A stretch of DNA of 64,000 nucleotides, from the NCBI RefSeq assembly GCF_030816615.1, contig NZ_JAUSYD010000001.1, forward strand, positions 5,726,501-5,790,500, read 5' to 3'. This stretch comes from Streptomyces sp. B1I3 (GTDB taxonomy: Bacteria; Actinomycetota; Actinomycetes; Streptomycetales; Streptomycetaceae). Shown here piece after piece: positions 42,690-51,195 of the stretch; within the stretch, counting starts at the first letter, position 1, and every line of letters starts with the position of its first letter. The translations under genes were made by a program, and so were the position numbers. Below the pieces are notes generated by a model. That model had not been told where the DNA came from. It saw only the letters and a list, made by a program, of their open reading frames with translations, and did not search any database.

Positions 42690-44423
42690 ATGGCACGCAG
42701 ACCACTGTCTGCCTCGCTCGCCCTGGTCACCGGCGCCGCCGTCCTGGTCATCCCCACCGGACTCGGCGGCGCCGGCACGGCCCAGGCCGCGCCGCCCGGT
42801 GAGAAGGACGTCACCGCGGTGATGTTCGAGTGGAAATTCGCCTCCGTCGCCAAGGCCTGTACCGAAAGCCTCGGCCCGGCCGGTTACGGCTTCGTCCAGG
42901 TCTCACCGCCCCAGGAGCACATCCAGGGCAGCCAGTGGTGGACCTCGTACCAGCCCGTCAGCTACAGGATCGCCGGCCGGCTCGGTGACCGTACGGCCTT
43001 CGCGAACATGGTCAGCACGTGCCATGCCGCGGGCGTCAAGGTCATCGCCGACTCGGTGATCAACCACATGTCGGCCGGTTCGGGCACCGGCACGGGCGGC
43101 TCCTCGTACACCAAGTACGACTACCCGGGCACCTACTCCGCCGGCGACATGAACGACTGCCAGTCGCAGATCACCAACTACGGCGACCGGGCCAACGTCC
43201 AGAACTGCGAGCTGGTCGGCCTCGCCGACCTGGACACCGGCGAGGAGTACGTACGCGGCAGGATCGCCGGCTATCTCAACGACCTGCTCTCCCTGGGCGT
43301 CGACGGCTTCCGCATCGACGGCGCCAAGCACATACCGGCCACCGACCTCGCGAACATCAAGTCCCGGCTCAGCAACCCGGGCGTCTACTGGAAGCACGAG
43401 GCGATCTACGGTGCGGGCGAAGCCGTCTCGCCCTCCGAATACCTCGGCAGCGGTGACGTCCAGGAGTTCCGTTACGGCCGCAGCCTCAAGCAGGTCTTCA
43501 AGAACGAGAACCTCGCCGGCCTGAAGAACTTCGGCGAGGGCTGGGGCTTCATGGAGTCGGGCAGATCGGCGGTCTTCGTCGACAACCACGACACCGAGCG
43601 CGGCGGAGACACCCTGAACTACAAGGACGGCGCCGACTACACCCTGGCGAGCGTCTTCATGCTGGCCTACCCGTACGGCTCCCCGGACGTCCACTCCGGC
43701 TACGAGTGGTCCGACAAGGACGCGGGCCCGCCCAACGGCGGTCAGGTCAACGCCTGCTACAGCGACGGCTGGAAGTGCCAGCACGCCTGGACCGAGATCG
43801 CCTCCATGGTCGGCTTCCGCAACGCCACCCGCGGCCAGGCCGTCTCGAACTGGTGGGACAACGGCGGCGACCAGATCGCCTTCGGCCGGGGCACCAAGGG
43901 CTATGTCGCGATCAACCACGAAGGGTCCCCGCTGACCCGCACGTTCCAGAGCTCCCTGCCCGCCGGTGACTACTGCGACGTCCAGTCCGGCAAGGGCGTC
44001 ACCGTCAACGGCTCGGGGCAGTTCACCGCCACCCTCGGCGCGAACACGGCCCTCGCCCTGCACGCCGGGGCCCGCACCTGCGCCGGAGGCGGTGGCACGA
44101 CCCCGGACCCGAACCCCGGGACGGGGCAGTCCGGCGCCTCCTTCGGCGTCAACGCCACCACCGTCCCCGGCCAGAACATCTACGTCACCGGCGACCAGGC
44201 CGCGCTCGGCAACTGGCACCCCGGCAGCGCCCTGAAGCTCGACCCGGCGACGTACCCCGTCTGGAAGCTCGACGTCGGCCTGCCCGCCGGGACGACGTTC
44301 GCCTACAAGTACGTCCGCAAGGACGCGAGCGGCAACGTCACCTGGGAGAGCGGCGCCAACCGCACCGCCACCGTGCCGGCCTCCGGCAAGGCCACGCTGA
44401 CCTCCGACGTCTGGCGCGGCTGA
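42690..44423 (+). CDS. secreted alpha-amylase with C-terminal starch-binding domain (GH13 + CBM20)
   Basis: This extracellular endo-amylase has 577 residues. A Sec signal (residues 1-33, RRPLSASLALVTGAAVLVIP to AQA) is followed by the GH13 barrel with DSVINHMS, the nucleophile in GVDGFRIDGAKHI (about Asp210), the acid in KHEAIYG (about Glu237) and FVDNHDTERGG (about Asp301). After a Gly/Pro-rich linker (GGGGTTPDPNPGTGQ) comes CBM20 (IYVTGDQAALGNWHPGSALKLD), which binds raw starch. The GCAGGAGGAACGTC upstream fixes the ATG at 42690. Probable MalR sites lie upstream, and the amylopullulanase gene follows 95 bases later. Confidence 0.95.
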   Translation: MARRPLSASLALVTGAAVLVIPTGLGGAGTAQAAPPGEKDVTAVMFEWKFASVAKACTESLGPAGYGFVQVSPPQEHIQGSQWWTSYQPVSYRIAGRLGDRTAFANMVSTCHAAGVKVIADSVINHMSAGSGTGTGGSSYTKYDYPGTYSAGDMNDCQSQITNYGDRANVQNCELVGLADLDTGEEYVRGRIAGYLNDLLSLGVDGFRIDGAKHIPATDLANIKSRLSNPGVYWKHEAIYGAGEAVSPSEYLGSGDVQEFRYGRSLKQVFKNENLAGLKNFGEGWGFMESGRSAVFVDNHDTERGGDTLNYKDGADYTLASVFMLAYPYGSPDVHSGYEWSDKDAGPPNGGQVNACYSDGWKCQHAWTEIASMVGFRNATRGQAVSNWWDNGGDQIAFGRGTKGYVAINHEGSPLTRTFQSSLPAGDYCDVQSGKGVTVNGSGQFTATLGANTALALHAGARTCAGGGGTTPDPNPGTGQSGASFGVNATTVPGQNIYVTGDQAALGNWHPGSALKLDPATYPVWKLDVGLPAGTTFAYKYVRKDASGNVTWESGANRTATVPASGKATLTSDVWRG

Positions 44424-44435
44424 CCCGTACGTCCG

Positions 44436-44473
44436 GCGGGCCGGGGACGCGAGGGTGAGCGTCCCCGGCCCGC
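44436..44473 (+). terminator. hairpin between the amylase and amylopullulanase genes
   Basis: A perfect 15-bp stem (44436-44450 with 44459-44473) has an eight-base loop, 12 bases after the amylase stop. It should reduce read-through into the next gene, which has no obvious promoter motif of its own in the remaining 45 bases. Confidence 0.75.
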
Positions 44474-44518
44474 ACCGCTCCACACCGCCCGACCCCGAAA
44501 GCCGAGGAGTACCCGCCC

Positions 44519-47500
44519 GTGTCCCGAACCACCCTCCGGCGGGGAGCCGTAGCCGCACTGTGCGCGGCGCTGCTCCCCGTCGTACCGGCGGCATCCGCGT
44601 CCGCCGCGCACAGACCCCCGGCCCCGCCCTCGGACGCGAAGCTCGCCCAGGAGCCGGCCAGGCACGACCTGACCCGCGAGCAGTTCTACTTCGTGCTGCC
44701 CGACCGGTTCGCCAACGGCGACACCACCAACGACCGAGGCGGGCTGACCGGCTCGCGGCTGGAGACCGGCTACGACCCCACGGACAAGGGCTTCTACCAG
44801 GGCGGTGACCTCAAGGGCCTCACCCAGCGGCTCGACTACATCAAGGGCCTCGGCACCACCGCGATCTGGCTCGCCCCCATCTTCAGGAACCGGCCCGTCC
44901 AGGGCACCGGCGAGAACGCCTCGGCCGGCTACCACGGTTACTGGATCACCGACTTCACCCAGGTCGACCCGCACTTCGGCACCAACGCCGACCTGGCGAA
45001 GCTGATCGACAAGGCCCACGGCAAGGGCATGAAGGTCTTCTTCGACGTCATCACCAACCACACCGCCGACACCGTCGACTACGCCGAGAAGAAGTACGGC
45101 TACAAGCCCAAGGGCGCCTTCCCGTACCTCGACAAGGACGGCCGCCCGTTCGACGACGCCGCGGGCATGGCGCAGGTGGACGCCGGCTCCTTCCCGTACA
45201 CCCCCGCCAACACGGGCGAGAAGGTCCCGTCCTGGCTCAACGACACCACGATGTACCACAACCGGGGCGATTCGACCTACGCCGGCGAGTCCACCGGGTA
45301 CGGCGACTTCTCCGGCCTCGACGACCTGTGGACCGAGCGTCCCGAGGTCGTCTCCGGCATGGAGAAGATCTACGAGAAGTGGGTCCGCGACTTCGACATC
45401 GACGGCTTCCGCATCGACACCGTCAAACACGTCGACCTCGACTTCTGGACCCAGTGGGCGACCGCCCTCGACGGCTACGCGGCGAAGCACGGGCGCGACG
45501 ACTTCTTCATGTTCGGCGAGGTCTACTCCGCCGACACCGCGATCACCTCGCCCTACGTCACGCGGGGCCGCCTCGACGCGACGCTCGACTTCCCCTTCCA
45601 GGAAGCCGCCCGCCAGTACGCCTCCCAGGGCGCGCCCGCCTCGAAGCTCGCGGCCGTCTACGGTGACGACTACCGCTACACCACCGACAAGGCCAACGCC
45701 TACGAACAGGTGACCTTCCTCGGCAACCACGACATGGGCCGGATCGGCACCTTCCTGAAGCAGGACAACCCGAAGGCCGACGACGCCGAACTGCTCGACC
45801 GCGCACGCCTGGCCGACGAGCTGATGTTCCTCGGCCGGGGCAACCCGGTGGTCTACTACGGCGACGAACAGGGCTACACCGGCGCCGGCGGCGACAAGGA
45901 CGCCCGCCAGCCCCTCTTCGCCTCGAAGGCCGCCGACTACCTCGACGACGACCAGATCGGCACCGACCGTACGCACGCCTTCGACGCGTACGACACGAAG
46001 CACCCGCTCTACCGCTCCATAGCCACCCTGTCGAAGCTCACCGCGGAGCACCCGGCGCTGCGCGACGGCGTGCAGACCGAGCGTTACGCGAAGGACTCCG
46101 TCTACGCCTTCTCGCGTACGGACACCAAGCGCCCGTACGAATACGTCGTCGCCGCCAACAACGGCACCGAGGCGAAGACCGTGAAGCTCGCCACCGAGTC
46201 CGCCGGCATGGACTTCCGGACGCTGTACGGCGGCTCCGGCACCGTCCGCAGCGGCGCGGACAAGACCCTCGAGGTCACGGTGCCCGCGCTGTCCAGCGTC
46301 GTGCTCCGCGCCGGCAAGCCGCTCGGCGCCCCCGCGACCAAGCCCTCGGTCACCCTGAAGGCCCCGGCCGCCGGAGCCACCGGCACCGTCGAGATCAGCG
46401 CCGACGTGGACGGTGGAGACCTGAACCGCGTCGTGTTCGCCGCGCAGACCGGCAACGGGAAGTGGCGCACCCTCGGCTCCGCCGACCACGCCCCGTACAA
46501 GGTCACCCAGCACCTCGACGAGTCGGTGGAGGCCGGGACCGCGCTGCGCTACAAGGCCGTCGTCGTCGACCGGGCAGGACGCACGTCGAGCGTCCTCGCC
46601 TCCTCCACCGCGGGCCAGGCCCCGCCGGCCCCGAAGCCCGTCGCCGTCGAACGCGACCACGCCCTCGTCCACTACAGGCGCGCGGACGGCGACTACGAGG
46701 GCTGGCAACTGAAGTCGGGCGACAGGAGCGCCGACTTCATCGGCCGGGACGCCTACGGCGCCTTCGCCTGGATCGACCTCGACGAGGGTGCCTCCACCGT
46801 CCCGTACACGGTCGAGAAGGCCGGGAGCGCGGACGGGCCACAGCGCACGATCGACCTCGCGAGGACCGGACAGGTCTGGGTCGAGCAGGGCAAGGACGGC
46901 CAGGCCACCGAAGCGCCCGAGGGCGCCGAGCCGCCGCAGGACACCTCCAAGGCCGTCCTGCACTACCACCGGGCCGACGGGAACTACGACGGCTGGGGCC
47001 TGCACACCTGGACCGGAGCCGCCGCCCCCACGGACTGGGCGAAGCCCCTGCAGCCCGTGCGGACCGACGCCTTCGGCGCCACCTTCGAGGTCCCGCTCAC
47101 CGACGGCGCCACCTCGCTCAGCTACATCCTCCACAAGGGCGACGAGAAGGACCTGCCCAGCGACCAGTCCCTGGACATCGCCACCTACGGGCACGAGGTC
47201 TGGATGCTGGGCGGGAAGCCCGGATACCTGCTGCCGCAGGCGGGCGGCGTGCCCACCCCCGACCTCACCAAGGCCGAGGCCCAGTGGATCGACGCGGACA
47301 CCGTCGTGTGGAAGGTGAAGGCCACCGACGCCACCAGCCAGCAGCTCGTGTACGCGAAGGAGGGCGGCATCTCCGTCGTCGACGGCGCGCTCTCCGACGA
47401 GGGCCGGTGGCTCCGGCTCGGTGCGACGGAGCTCACCGCCGCCCAGAAGGCGAAGTACCCGCACCTCAGGGACTACCCGGCGTTCACCGTCGACACCCGT

Positions 47501-49831
47501 GACCGGGACAGGGTCCGCGCGTCCCTGCGCGGCCAGCTGATCGCCACCCAGCGCGCCGCCAACGGCGCCCTGCTCGCCGCCACCGGCGTACAGACCGCGG
47601 GCGTACTGGACGAGTTGTACGGGAAGGCCGCGAGCGGGGCCGCGCTCGGGCCCGTCTTCCGCAAGGGCACCCCGACGCTCTCCGTCTGGGCCCCCACCGC
47701 CCGCACCGTCTCGCTCGAACTCGACGGGAAGACCGTCCCGATGCGGCGCGACGACCGCACCGGCGTCTGGTCGGTCACCGGGAAGAAGTCCTGGGCGGGC
47801 AAGCCCTACCGGTACTCCGTCCAGGTCTGGGCGCCCACCGTCCAGAAGCTGGTCACCAACAAGGTCACCGACCCCTACTCCACCGCGCTGACCACCGACT
47901 CCGCCCGGAGCCTCGTCGTCGACCTCGACGATCCGGAGCTGGCGCCGCGCGGCTGGTCCGCCCTGAAGAAGCCGGCGGCCGAACCGCTGCGCGACGCGCA
48001 GATCCAGGAACTGCACATCCGTGACTTCTCGATCGCGGACAGCACCTCCGAGCACCCCGGTGAGTACCTCGCCTTCACCGACACCCGCTCCGACGGGATG
48101 AAGCACCTCAGGGAGCTCGCCGACTCCGGCACCGGCTACGTGCACCTGCTTCCCGCCTTCGACATCGGGACCATCCCGGAGAAGAAGTCCGACCAGCAGA
48201 AGCCCGCCTGCGAGCTGTCCGTCTACGCCCCCGACTCCGAGGAACAGCAGGCCTGCGTCACGAAGGCCGCCGCGAAGGACGCCTTCAACTGGGGCTACGA
48301 CCCGCTGCACTACACCGTCCCCGAGGGCTCGTACGCCTCCGACCCGAACGGCACCAGGCGCACCGTCGAGTTCCGCCGGATGGTCCAGGGCCTGAACGGC
48401 GCCGGGCTGCGGACCGTCATGGACGTCGTCTACAACCACACCGTCGCCTCCGGCCAGGACGACAAGTCCGTCCTCGACAGGATCGTGCCCGGCTACTACC
48501 AGCGGCTCCTGGAGGACGGCACCGTCGCCACCTCGACCTGCTGTGCCAACACCGCGACCGAGAACACCATGATGGGCAAGCTCGTCGTGGACTCGATCGT
48601 CACGTGGGCCAAGGAGTACAAGGTCGACGGCTTCCGCTTCGACCTCATGGGACACCACCCGAAGGCCAACATCCTCGCGGTCCGCAAGGCCCTCGACGAG
48701 CTGACCGTCGCCGAGGACGGCGTCGACGGGAAGGAGATCATCCTGTACGGCGAGGGCTGGAACTTCGGTGAGATCGCCGACGACGCCCGCTTCGTCCAGG
48801 CCACCCAGAAGAACATGGCCGGCACCGGCATCGCCACCTTCTCCGACCGGGCCCGCGACGCCGTGCGCGGCGGCGGCCCCTTCGACGAGGACCCCCGCGT
48901 CCAGGGCTTCGCCTCCGGCCTCTACACCGACCCCAACACCTCGCCCGCCAACGGCACCGAGGCCGAGCAGAAGGCCCGGCTGCTCCACTACCAGGACCTG
49001 GTCAAGGTCGGGCTCACCGGCAGCCTCGCCGACTACACCTTCACCGACACCCAGGGCCGCACGGTCAAGGGCTCGGCCGTCGACTACAACGGGGCCCCCG
49101 CCGGATACGCGGCGGCCCCCGGCGACGCCCTCGCCTACGCCGACGCCCACGACAACGAGTCCCTCTACGACGCCCTCGCCTTCAAGCTGCCCACCGGCAC
49201 CACCACCGCCGACCGGGCCCGCATGCAGGTCCTGGCGATGGCCACCGCGGCCCTCTCGCAGGGTCCGTCGCTCTCCCAGGCCGGTTCCGACCTGCTGCGC
49301 TCCAAGTCGCTCGACCGCAACTCGTACGACAGCGGCGACTGGTACAACGCCCTGCACTGGGACTGCCGCGAGGGCAACGGCTTCGGACGGGGACTCCCGC
49401 CCGCCGCCGACAACAAGGACAAGTGGTCCTACGGCAAGCCGCTGCTGACCGCCGCGACCCTCACCCCCGGGTGCGCCGAGATCACGGGAGCGTCCGCCGC
49501 ATACCAGGACCTGCTCACCATCCGCACCACCGAGAAGGAGTTCTCCCTGGCCACCACGGAACAGGTGCAGACGGCCCTGTCCTTCCCGCTCTCGGGCACG
49601 CGGGAGACGCCCGGCGTGATCACCATGCGCCTGGGCGAGCTGGTCGTCGTCATGAACGCCACCCCGGCCACGCAGAGCCAGGAGATCCCGGAACTGGCCG
49701 GAAAGGCGTACGCCCTGCACCCCGTCCAGGCGGCGGGCGCGGACGCCACGGTCAAGAAGTCCTCGTACGAGGGGAAGTCGGGCGGCTTCACCGTGCCGGG
49801 TCGCACGGTCGCCGTGTTCTCCCGGCGCTGA
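44519..49831 (+). CDS. secreted bifunctional amylopullulanase (alpha-amylase + pullulanase fusion)
   Basis: This very large extracellular enzyme has 1770 residues. After a Sec signal (1-32, ending ASASA) it carries a first GH13 domain (about 45-540) with DGFRIDTVKHVD (about Asp300), FGEVYS (about Glu334) and FLGNHDMGR. A beta-rich linker domain follows (about 610-700), then two pullulanase-associated CBM41 domains (LVHYRRADGDYEGWQL and LHYHRADGNYDGWGL). Next are an N-domain/CBM48 (TLSVWAPTARTVSLELDG) and a second GH13 domain with pullulanase motifs: DVVYNHTVASG, DGFRFDLMGHH (about Asp1375), YGEGWNFGE (about Glu1412) and YADAHDNES. Both active sites look intact, so it should cut alpha-1,4 and alpha-1,6 bonds. 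The GTG at 44519 directly begins the signal peptide. Confidence 0.93.
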   Translation: MSRTTLRRGAVAALCAALLPVVPAASASAAHRPPAPPSDAKLAQEPARHDLTREQFYFVLPDRFANGDTTNDRGGLTGSRLETGYDPTDKGFYQGGDLKGLTQRLDYIKGLGTTAIWLAPIFRNRPVQGTGENASAGYHGYWITDFTQVDPHFGTNADLAKLIDKAHGKGMKVFFDVITNHTADTVDYAEKKYGYKPKGAFPYLDKDGRPFDDAAGMAQVDAGSFPYTPANTGEKVPSWLNDTTMYHNRGDSTYAGESTGYGDFSGLDDLWTERPEVVSGMEKIYEKWVRDFDIDGFRIDTVKHVDLDFWTQWATALDGYAAKHGRDDFFMFGEVYSADTAITSPYVTRGRLDATLDFPFQEAARQYASQGAPASKLAAVYGDDYRYTTDKANAYEQVTFLGNHDMGRIGTFLKQDNPKADDAELLDRARLADELMFLGRGNPVVYYGDEQGYTGAGGDKDARQPLFASKAADYLDDDQIGTDRTHAFDAYDTKHPLYRSIATLSKLTAEHPALRDGVQTERYAKDSVYAFSRTDTKRPYEYVVAANNGTEAKTVKLATESAGMDFRTLYGGSGTVRSGADKTLEVTVPALSSVVLRAGKPLGAPATKPSVTLKAPAAGATGTVEISADVDGGDLNRVVFAAQTGNGKWRTLGSADHAPYKVTQHLDESVEAGTALRYKAVVVDRAGRTSSVLASSTAGQAPPAPKPVAVERDHALVHYRRADGDYEGWQLKSGDRSADFIGRDAYGAFAWIDLDEGASTVPYTVEKAGSADGPQRTIDLARTGQVWVEQGKDGQATEAPEGAEPPQDTSKAVLHYHRADGNYDGWGLHTWTGAAAPTDWAKPLQPVRTDAFGATFEVPLTDGATSLSYILHKGDEKDLPSDQSLDIATYGHEVWMLGGKPGYLLPQAGGVPTPDLTKAEAQWIDADTVVWKVKATDATSQQLVYAKEGGISVVDGALSDEGRWLRLGATELTAAQKAKYPHLRDYPAFTVDTRDRDRVRASLRGQLIATQRAANGALLAATGVQTAGVLDELYGKAASGAALGPVFRKGTPTLSVWAPTARTVSLELDGKTVPMRRDDRTGVWSVTGKKSWAGKPYRYSVQVWAPTVQKLVTNKVTDPYSTALTTDSARSLVVDLDDPELAPRGWSALKKPAAEPLRDAQIQELHIRDFSIADSTSEHPGEYLAFTDTRSDGMKHLRELADSGTGYVHLLPAFDIGTIPEKKSDQQKPACELSVYAPDSEEQQACVTKAAAKDAFNWGYDPLHYTVPEGSYASDPNGTRRTVEFRRMVQGLNGAGLRTVMDVVYNHTVASGQDDKSVLDRIVPGYYQRLLEDGTVATSTCCANTATENTMMGKLVVDSIVTWAKEYKVDGFRFDLMGHHPKANILAVRKALDELTVAEDGVDGKEIILYGEGWNFGEIADDARFVQATQKNMAGTGIATFSDRARDAVRGGGPFDEDPRVQGFASGLYTDPNTSPANGTEAEQKARLLHYQDLVKVGLTGSLADYTFTDTQGRTVKGSAVDYNGAPAGYAAAPGDALAYADAHDNESLYDALAFKLPTGTTTADRARMQVLAMATAALSQGPSLSQAGSDLLRSKSLDRNSYDSGDWYNALHWDCREGNGFGRGLPPAADNKDKWSYGKPLLTAATLTPGCAEITGASAAYQDLLTIRTTEKEFSLATTEQVQTALSFPLSGTRETPGVITMRLGELVVVMNATPATQSQEIPELAGKAYALHPVQAAGADATVKKSSYEGKSGGFTVPGRTVAVFSRR

Positions 49832-49846
49832 CCTCCCTTCCCCACC

Positions 49847-49895
49847 GGCCGGCCCCCGGCTCCGTGCCTCGTCGGCCCGGAGCCGGGGGCCGGCC
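49847..49895 (+). terminator. terminator of the amylopullulanase gene
   Basis: A perfect 18-bp GC stem (49847-49864 with 49878-49895) encloses a 13-base loop, 15 bases after the stop codon. Confidence 0.8.
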
Positions 49896-49950
49896 GTCCG
49901 TCCGGCGGTGGGTCCCTTGCGCGGGCGGCGTGAGCACGCGAAGCTGACGT

Positions 49951-49977
49951 CGTACACGAACATGCACGCCGTACACG
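49951..49977. promoter_or_regulatory. CGTACACG direct repeats upstream of the tautomerase gene
   Basis: CGTACACG occurs at 49951-49958 and 49970-49977, 19 bases apart. The second copy is part of an imperfect palindrome with the following tatgcgtac. The position just before the tautomerase gene suggests an operator, possibly for the convergent TetR regulator. Evidence is limited to repetition. Confidence 0.35.
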
Positions 49978-50010
49978 TATGCGTACCCGTCCCCGCACCA
50001 GGAGCGTTTG

Positions 50011-50361
50011 ATGCCGCAGATCACCGTCGACTACTCCGCCGAGCTCGACGACAGCTTCGACCGCCGCGGCTTCGCCCTCGCCCTGCACCCGCTCGTCGCC
50101 GAGACGGTGTCGACCGAGGTCCCCGCCTGCAAGACCCGGTTCCACCGGGCCGAGGAGTCCGTCGTCGGTGACGCCCCGGCGGGCGACTGTGTCGTGAACG
50201 TCTCGATCGCGATGCTGCCCGGCCGGGCCCCCGAGACCAAGGCACGTCTGACACAAGCCGTCCTGGAACTGCTGGCCGGGCACCTGAAGCCCGTGGACGG
50301 TCTCACCGTCCACGCCTCGGCCGAGGTCAGGGACCTGGACGCGTCCTACCGGAAGGACTGA
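50011..50361 (+). CDS. 5-carboxymethyl-2-hydroxymuconate isomerase-family tautomerase
   Basis: This 116-residue member of the HpcD/CHMI group of the tautomerase superfamily begins MPQITVDYS, so removal of Met would expose the catalytic N-terminal proline. Other family segments are TRFHRAEESVVGD, VNVSIAMLPGR and LTVHASAEVRDLD. It could isomerise an aromatic ring-cleavage product, but no other homoprotocatechuate genes are nearby. The ATG at 50011 is preceded by CAGGAGCG. It overlaps the convergent TetR gene by 16 bases. Confidence 0.82.
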   Translation: MPQITVDYSAELDDSFDRRGFALALHPLVAETVSTEVPACKTRFHRAEESVVGDAPAGDCVVNVSIAMLPGRAPETKARLTQAVLELLAGHLKPVDGLTVHASAEVRDLDASYRKD

Positions 50362-51071
50362 GGAAGCCGCTGGGCCGGGGCGGCGGGCGCCAGCACGGAG
50401 AGCCGCGCCAGCAGCTCGCCGAAGGGGCCGTCCGGGGGTTCCTGGGCGAAGACCCGCAGCATGATCCCCGCCATCTCCTGGTCGTACGCGGCGCTGACGG
50501 CGGCCAGCGCCGCGAAGTCGTGGACCAGCTGCAACTCCAGCTCGGCGCGCGCGATCCGCTTCCCGTCCAGCCAGAGCTGGGCCGTCGACTCCGCCAGTGA
50601 CACCCAGGACCGCACGACCAGCTCCAGTCGCGCGGGGGGTGTCTCGACCCCGAGATGCGCGACGATCTGCTCGTACGCGGCCTGCCGTACCCCGTCGATC
50701 AGGGCGTTGGCCGTGGAGGAGCCGCCTGCCGGACCTCCCCGCAACAGCGCGGCGAAGCCGGGGCCGTGCTCCTCCACGAAGTCGAAGAACCGGCCCATCA
50801 CCCGCAACAGCCGTCCCCCCAGAGGACCTTCGTGCGGTTCCAGGAAGCGGCCGGCCAGCTCGTCGGCGGCCCGCGCGAGCGCCGCCTCGTACAGGCTCTG
50901 CTTCCCCGGGAAGTAGTGGTAGACGAGCGGACGCGAGATACCGGCGGCCGCCGCGATCTCGTCGATCGACACGTCGTCGGGCGAACGGTGGCTGAACAGC
51001 TCCAGCGCGACGCCGAGCAACTGCTGCCTGCGCTCGTCGACGCCCATCCTGCGCCGCTCACCGGTCGTCAT
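50346..51071 (-). CDS. TetR/AcrR-family regulator
   Basis: This 241-residue regulator has an N-terminal helix-turn-helix (LLGVALELFSHRSPDDVSIDEIAAAAGISRPLVYHYFPGKQSLYEAAL) and a helical effector domain (WLDGKRIARAELELQLVHDF). The start near GERRRMGVDERR is plausible. It is convergent with the small tautomerase gene and the tails overlap by 16 bases, but its own promoter lies at the other side. The target and ligand are unknown. Confidence 0.87.
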   Translation of the reverse strand: MTTGERRRMGVDERRQQLLGVALELFSHRSPDDVSIDEIAAAAGISRPLVYHYFPGKQSLYEAALARAADELAGRFLEPHEGPLGGRLLRVMGRFFDFVEEHGPGFAALLRGGPAGGSSTANALIDGVRQAAYEQIVAHLGVETPPARLELVVRSWVSLAESTAQLWLDGKRIARAELELQLVHDFAALAAVSAAYDQEMAGIMLRVFAQEPPDGPFGELLARLSVLAPAAPAQRLPQSFR

Positions 51072-51195
51072 GCCGACAGCCTAACGGGACAGGTCACCGG
51101 CCCCCGGGCCCAGCCCCACCGGCCGGTTCGCGAGGACGGGGCGGCTGCCCGCCGAGCCGCCGTCCCAGGCGAGGGACCGGCTGCGCCCCGGCCCG

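Noticed and set aside
44303..49963. An 1886-codon open frame on the minus strand opposite the amylopullulanase gene
   Set aside because: Its product is low-complexity Gly/Val/Leu/Arg sequence without domains. Long antisense frames arise from third-position GC bias opposite real genes, and the plus strand has complete GH13 domains.
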